Source: Paraburkholderia caffeinitolerans (GTDB lineage Bacteria > Pseudomonadota > Gammaproteobacteria > Burkholderiales > Burkholderiaceae). Taken from it: 64,000 nt of DNA. The stretch spans positions 18,657 through 82,656 of the forward strand of contig NZ_CADIKL010000039.1 in NCBI RefSeq assembly GCF_902859945.1, read 5' to 3'. Positions 60,132-64,000 of the stretch are shown here, piece after piece. The translations under genes were made by a program, and so were the position numbers. Numbering within the stretch: the first letter of the stretch is position 1; each line of letters opens with the position of its first letter. Below the pieces are notes generated by a model. It was not told the DNA's origin and did not search any database. It saw only the letters and a list, made by a program, of their open reading frames with translations.

Positions 60132-61634
60132 TCACCGGAGCGCTGCGCGAGCGGAGCCCCGGTGTTTGCGCTGGGTTCGCTCGACTGCGCGTGCGAGGCG
60201 CGCGACGCCGTCGCCGATGGTGGCTTGCGGCACGCCGCCGAAGCCGAGCACGATCGAGCGATCTTCCAGTTCCGGACATTCGCCTGAAAAGCACGGAAAG
60301 CCGACGATCAGATTTTCGGCCTGCACTTCGCTCGCAAGCGTTGCTTTCGGGGTGAGCGAGTCGAAGCGGGCGAACAGATGCAGCCCGGCGTGAGCGGGAG
60401 AAAGCGTGATTTCGCTGCCAAAGGCTCGCTCGAGCGAAGCGCGCAGCAAGCTTTGGCGCTCGGCATATTCAATGCGCATGCGACGGATATGCTGGGCAAA
60501 GTGACCTTCCCCCAGAAAATCGGCGAGCGCCGCTTGCGTATGCAACTGACCCGGGCGGTAGAGCTTGGCGCTGGCGTCCGCGAAGGTTGCCGCAAGATGG
60601 GAGGGCACGACCAGATAGCCGAGGCGCACGCCTGGAAACATCGCCTTGCTGAACGTGCCCACGTAGATCACGCGCTCGTCGCGATCGAGTCCCTGTAGAG
60701 ACGGAATGGGCAGGCCGTCGTAGCGGAACTCGCTATCGTAATCGTCTTCCAGCACCCACAGATTCATTTCGCGCGCGTGCTGCAGGAGTTCGAGACGGCG
60801 CGCGAGCGGCATGACCGCGCCAGTCGGATACTGATGCGAAGGGCTCGTGGCGACAAGGCGCGCATGGCGCGGCACATGGCTTGCGGCGAGCGAGAGTCCC
60901 GACTCGTCCAGAACGCACGGACCAACCTTGAGCCCCGACGCGGAAAGAACGGTAGGAAAGGCCCAGTGGCAAGGGTTTTCGACGAGCGCGAGGTCGCCCG
61001 GATCGGCCAGCAGCCGCGCGCACAGATCGATCGACTGATGCGTGCCGGAGGTGATGATCACCTGCTCGGCCTCGCACTCGACCGAGCGCGAAATCCGCAG
61101 ATAACTGGCCACTGCCGCCCGCAGCGGCGCAAAGCCGCCGCCGAGCGCATAGCCGGACAGATGCAGTTCGCCCTTGCCCACATGCCGCGCAATCAGGCGC
61201 CGCCAGAGGTGGAACGGGAAAGCCGAGGCATCGGCGACGCCCGGCACGAACGCGCCGTGGCTCTGCTTCACGCCGCCGGGCAGCGTGGCGATTTGCGCGC
61301 CGCGCTGCGAAAGCATCATCGACTGCTTCGAATGGCTCGCGGCGGCCGATACGTTGAGCGGCCGCACGGTTGTTTGAGCAACGAAGGTGCCGCTGCCGCT
61401 TTTCGCGCTGAGGTAGTTCTCGGCGATCAGCCGGTCATAAGCGAGCGCAACGGTAATGCGCGAGACGCCCAGTTCCAGCGCAAGTGTGCGCGACGAGGGA
61501 AGTTTCTGGCCCACGACCAGCTTGTGATCGAGCACGGCCTGGCGCACGACATTGTAGATTTGCCGCTGCAGCGGCTCGCCGCCGTCGCGATTCAGCTTCT
61601 GGGTGAGCATGTCGGTGAGCAAGACGGCGGGCAT
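60132..61634 (-). CDS. MocR/PdxR-like regulator (GntR helix-turn-helix plus aminotransferase domain)
   Basis: A 500-residue protein. The GntR winged helix covers about 15-80 (PLQRQIYNVVRQAVLDHKL, LPSSRTLALELGVSRITVAL), followed by a linker of about 60 residues and an aminotransferase domain with the cofactor Lys in GTFSKAMFPGVRLGY and VLEDDYDSEFRYDG. Effectors of MocR proteins are PLP-linked amino compounds. It is convergent with the aminotransferase gene and divergent from the PotD-like gene; a 23-base palindrome lies between the divergent starts. ATG 61610 is an alternative start. Confidence 0.9.
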   Translation of the reverse strand: MPAVLLTDMLTQKLNRDGGEPLQRQIYNVVRQAVLDHKLVVGQKLPSSRTLALELGVSRITVALAYDRLIAENYLSAKSGSGTFVAQTTVRPLNVSAAASHSKQSMMLSQRGAQIATLPGGVKQSHGAFVPGVADASAFPFHLWRRLIARHVGKGELHLSGYALGGGFAPLRAAVASYLRISRSVECEAEQVIITSGTHQSIDLCARLLADPGDLALVENPCHWAFPTVLSASGLKVGPCVLDESGLSLAASHVPRHARLVATSPSHQYPTGAVMPLARRLELLQHAREMNLWVLEDDYDSEFRYDGLPIPSLQGLDRDERVIYVGTFSKAMFPGVRLGYLVVPSHLAATFADASAKLYRPGQLHTQAALADFLGEGHFAQHIRRMRIEYAERQSLLRASLERAFGSEITLSPAHAGLHLFARFDSLTPKATLASEVQAENLIVGFPCFSGECPELEDRSIVLGFGGVPQATIGDGVARLARAVERTQRKHRGSARAALR

Positions 61635-61660
61635 GAAGTGGTCTCATCGATCAGCGGCGG

Positions 61661-61683
61661 ATGGCTATACAGCCTATAGCCAT
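61661..61683. promoter_or_regulatory. Palindromic operator between the MocR and PotD-like genes
   Basis: ATGGCTATA (61661-61669) and TATAGCCAT (61675-61683) form a perfect nine-base inverted repeat with a five-base spacer. A third GCTATAG half-site lies at 61689-61695, in direct repeat with the first arm 25 bases away. Several studied MocR regulators bind direct-repeat or palindromic half-sites near their own promoter. It begins 27 bases upstream of the MocR ATG. Confidence 0.6.
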
Positions 61684-61809
61684 CCATTGCTATAGTCAAA
61701 GCAAAGTGGCGGTCGAAGCAGGGTGCGATGTATGGAGTCGTTGTGTTCACCACCGCCCGAAAAGAATGACCAGAAGAACGACTCGACAACTACACATAAA
61801 GGACCTGTC

Positions 61810-62856
61810 ATGAATCGAGCATGCTTCACGCCGCGTCGGACCGCGCTGGCGATGATCCTGGCCGTTTGCGGCGCATCGGCGTCGGCAGGCGAACTGACTG
61901 TGGTGAACTTTGGCGGCGCAAACGGGGATGCGCAGAAGGCCGCCTTCAACCAGCCCTTCGAAAAAGACACCGGCACCAAGGTGACGGCGGTCGAGTACAA
62001 CGGCGAGCAGGCCAAGATCAAGGCGATGGTCGATGCGAAACATGTGGACTGGGACGTCGTCGATGTCGAATCAGGCGACGTCGGCCGCGGCTGCGACGAC
62101 GGCCTTTATGAAAAGCTCGACTGGTCAAAGATCGCGAAGAAAGGCGATTTGATTCCCGAGGCGTATCAGCCTTGCGGCGCAGGTATTTTCGTGTGGTCCA
62201 CCGCGCTGGCCTACAACGCGGACAAGCTCAAGACCGCGCCCTCGGGCTGGGTGGACTTCTGGGACGTGAAGAAATTCCCGGGCAAGCGCGCCATGCGCAA
62301 GGGCGCACGCTACAACCTCGAGTTCGCGCTGATGGCCGACGGTGTTGCGCCCAAGGACGTCTACAAGGTGCTGGGCACGAAGGCGGGTCAGGATCGCGCG
62401 TTCAAGAAGCTCGATGAATTGAAGCCCAACATCCAGTGGTGGGAAGCCGGCGCGCAGCCGCCGCAATTCCTCGTGGCCGGCGATGTCGTGATGTCGACGG
62501 CGTTCAGCGGGCGCATCGATGCGGCGCAGCGTGAGGGCAAGAATCTCAAAGTCGTGTGGAACGGCAGCATTTACGACCTCGATTATTGGGCGATTCCGAA
62601 AGGCGTGAAGGACAAGGCGCTGGCGGAGCAGTTCATCGCGTACTCGCTCACGACGAAGCCGCAGACCGTCTATGCGCACCACATCGCCTACGGCCCGGTG
62701 AATCGCGCCGCGACGAAGGAACTGGAGCCGAAGATCCTCGCGAACCTGCCTAACTCGCCCGAGAACGGCAAGAATGCCGTGCTGCAGGACATCGCGTTCT
62801 GGACCGATCACGGCGACGAGCTCGAGCAGCGCTTCGCTGCGTGGGCATCCAGGTAA
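61810..62856 (+). CDS. PotD-like (family 1) ABC transporter binding protein
   Basis: A 348-residue periplasmic protein with a signal peptide (about 1-27, ending SASAG). The fold is that of PotD/PotF polyamine-binding and related proteins: LTVVNFGGANGDAQKAAFNQ, VEYNGEQAKIKAMVDA, WDVVDVESGDVGRGC, and YDLDYWAIPKGVKDK. The ligand may be a polyamine, an amino acid derivative or another amine. AAAGGAC precedes ATG 61810. No ATPase or permease genes follow. Divergence from a MocR regulator suggests that uptake is switched by an amino compound. Confidence 0.87.
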   Translation: MNRACFTPRRTALAMILAVCGASASAGELTVVNFGGANGDAQKAAFNQPFEKDTGTKVTAVEYNGEQAKIKAMVDAKHVDWDVVDVESGDVGRGCDDGLYEKLDWSKIAKKGDLIPEAYQPCGAGIFVWSTALAYNADKLKTAPSGWVDFWDVKKFPGKRAMRKGARYNLEFALMADGVAPKDVYKVLGTKAGQDRAFKKLDELKPNIQWWEAGAQPPQFLVAGDVVMSTAFSGRIDAAQREGKNLKVVWNGSIYDLDYWAIPKGVKDKALAEQFIAYSLTTKPQTVYAHHIAYGPVNRAATKELEPKILANLPNSPENGKNAVLQDIAFWTDHGDELEQRFAAWASR

Positions 62857-63081
62857 GCTTGACCCGGCATTGCCGCTGCGGAGCAATCTCCGTCCACGCA
62901 TGGACGGTTACCGCGCAGCAGCGGCGGCCTGGCAACATGGCGGCGCGCGATGGCGCGGTTCTTCAGTGAGAACCGTTTGCCAACTTTCCGCAAATGATCT
63001 TCTTCGTACCGATGGCCTCACGGCTCGCGCGCACGGTACAGCACCCGACGTGGCGGCGGCGCTGCCGCACATGGGGGGATC

Positions 63082-63291
63082 ATGAATCACACCTACGTTG
63101 AAGCCGAATTGCGGCACCTGGAGGCGGTTTTCCGCTTGCAGCAGTTGACGCGGGTATTGCCGCTTGAATGGTGGCTCGGGCGCATTCAGGAAGTGAGTGC
63201 GTCCGCGAGCGTTGACGATCACGTGCGGCGGGTAAAGCGGCTCGAGGAAGCGTTGCGCGTGATTGAGCGGGAGGAGGCGCTGGCGCGGTGA
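63082..63291 (+). CDS. Small hypothetical protein
   Basis: A 69-residue, mostly helical, charged protein (MNHTYVEAELRHLEAVFRLQ to REEALAR). GGGGGG lies close upstream of the ATG. No domain, signal peptide or membrane segment is recognised. It lies between the PotD-like and PAAR genes, and its base composition fits coding sequence of this genome. It could still be a chance frame. Confidence 0.5.
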   Translation: MNHTYVEAELRHLEAVFRLQQLTRVLPLEWWLGRIQEVSASASVDDHVRRVKRLEEALRVIEREEALAR

Positions 63292-63423
63292 AGCGGGGGA
63301 GGGAGGTTCGAACGCCTGATTTGACCTCGGATGTTCGCTATGTTCTTGACGACGATTGTTTACTTGCCAGGCGATGGAAGTGCATGTTAGTTATTCGTAT
63401 GAATAGTGAATTTGGGCAAGTGC

Positions 63424-63897
63424 ATGAAGCGAAGCTATCTGAAAATTGGGGATAGGTCCTCTGCGGGTGGGACCGCGGTTGAGGGCATTCCTCTGATGAC
63501 TCACCATGGAAAGGAACTGACCTTCGTTGGTGCAACAGTGGTGTGTCCGTCTTGCAAGTCCGATGGGAAAATCGTTGCCAGGGGGCCGCGCTGGCCCGGT
63601 GACTTGATGGGAAAGCATGTTGCTCTCGAAGGCGATGTCTGCTCGTGCAAGTGCTATCCGCCTCCAGTGATGATTACCTCTCAGTCAGACATGACGATGA
63701 GTTTTGAATCGCATGAACTGGCGAGCATGGGTTTTGGTGCCTCGGGCAACTCCTTGGCCAATGAACCCGCAAGCGAGCATTGGATTCGTTTCACATTGAG
63801 CGATAAGGGCAGTTGTGAGGGTTTGCGCTGTCGTGCTCATTTTTCCGATGGTTGCCAACGGCCACGAGGACAGAGAAGTCCGGAAAGCACTTACTGA
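63424..63897 (+). CDS. PAAR-domain protein (type VI spike tip)
   Basis: A 157-residue protein. The PAAR domain occupies the first 90 residues: MKRSYLKIGDRSSAGGTA, VEGIPLMTHHGKELTFVGAT and VCPSCKSDGKIVARGPRW with the Cys/His ligands for a metal ion. The motif GDVCSCKCYPPPVMITSQSD closes the domain. PAAR proteins cap VgrG and can carry effectors. The last 25 residues are Arg/Ser-rich and unlike the preceding part; the +1 frame reads on as MVANGHEDREVRKALTDQF before stopping at about 63913, so a frameshift near 63825-63835 is possible. No effector gene is seen before the window ends. GTG 63406 is an alternative start. Confidence 0.82.
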   Translation: MKRSYLKIGDRSSAGGTAVEGIPLMTHHGKELTFVGATVVCPSCKSDGKIVARGPRWPGDLMGKHVALEGDVCSCKCYPPPVMITSQSDMTMSFESHELASMGFGASGNSLANEPASEHWIRFTLSDKGSCEGLRCRAHFSDGCQRPRGQRSPESTY

Positions 63898-64000
63898 CCA
63901 GTTCAATAAATAGTGCGTATATTGGATCAAGCTGCGTAGCGAACATGCTTCTCCTGAAACAGGTTGCGGATAACATGAGGCTGCTTCTGCCGGCGATGCA

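Noticed and set aside
1..64000. Prophage, insertion sequence or integrative element
   Set aside because: No transposase, integrase, phage structural gene or terminal repeats were recognised, and the tRNA-Val gene has no duplicated 3' end visible in the window.

Overview
The window looks like chromosomal DNA of a Burkholderiaceae betaproteobacterium of Paraburkholderia/Caballeronia/Burkholderia type. This is inferred from high GC with strong third-position bias, an abundance of LysR, AraC and MocR regulators, a type VI secretion VgrG island with a PAAR gene, neighbouring DUF3300 and DUF2950 genes, and a formaldehyde-activating-enzyme homologue. No phage, insertion sequence, integrase or CRISPR array was seen. 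About 55 protein genes and one tRNA fill nearly all of it; only one gene-free stretch reaches 300 bases.

Left part (1-15.3 kb): the 3' part of a lytic transglycosylase of MltF type, an Aer-like chemoreceptor behind a good FliA-type promoter, a LysR regulator, and a leftward operon (formaldehyde-activating-enzyme-like protein, aldo/keto reductase, succinate-semialdehyde-type dehydrogenase, MFS transporter). LysE, AraC and GNAT genes follow. A four-gene signalling operon encodes a membrane CheA-like kinase with an internal HPt domain, a membrane-anchored chemoreceptor-signalling fragment, a CheX-like phosphatase and a CheY-like regulator.

Middle part (15.3-33.4 kb): an FdhF/YdeP-type molybdopterin oxidoreductase divergent from a MocR regulator, LysR and AraC regulators, an AhpD-like protein, a membrane-anchored TAXI-type binding protein, a DUF3300/DUF2950/SYLF-lipoprotein envelope cluster, a D-amino-acid dehydrogenase with an amino-acid binding protein, tRNA-Val(GAC) with its own promoter and terminator, a fused dihydroxyacetone kinase and lysine permease LysP.

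Type VI island (33.6-41.4 kb): VgrG, a DUF4123 adaptor, then a Tle1/DUF2235-like effector flanked by two closely related secreted proteins of identical length, probably immunity proteins. The effector keeps the Asp and His motifs of the family, but the nucleophile motif reads GGGRG where GFSRG is expected. A PAAR gene lies alone at the right end (63.4 kb).

Sulfur-scavenging region (41.5-55.1 kb): genes resembling the Pseudomonas ats system, namely ABC ATPase, TauD/AtsK-type dioxygenase, binding protein, TonB-dependent receptor, a double-length permease and a cytoplasmic-type sulfatase with CSPTR. They are followed by a Crp/Fnr regulator and a private TonB-ExbB-ExbD-ExbD energy module. Together these could bring sulfate esters across both membranes and release sulfate inside the cell. 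A convergent PLP enzyme of the O-acetylhomoserine sulfhydrylase/cystathionine synthase family lies next to it.

Right part (55.2-63.3 kb): a polar amino-acid ABC transporter (binding protein and two permeases, no ATPase), a hydroxylysine-kinase-like phosphotransferase overlapping a class III aminotransferase/phospho-lyase, a MocR regulator, and a PotD-like binding protein separated from it by a clear palindrome. This reads as an import and catabolism unit for an amino compound whose identity the sequence does not reveal.
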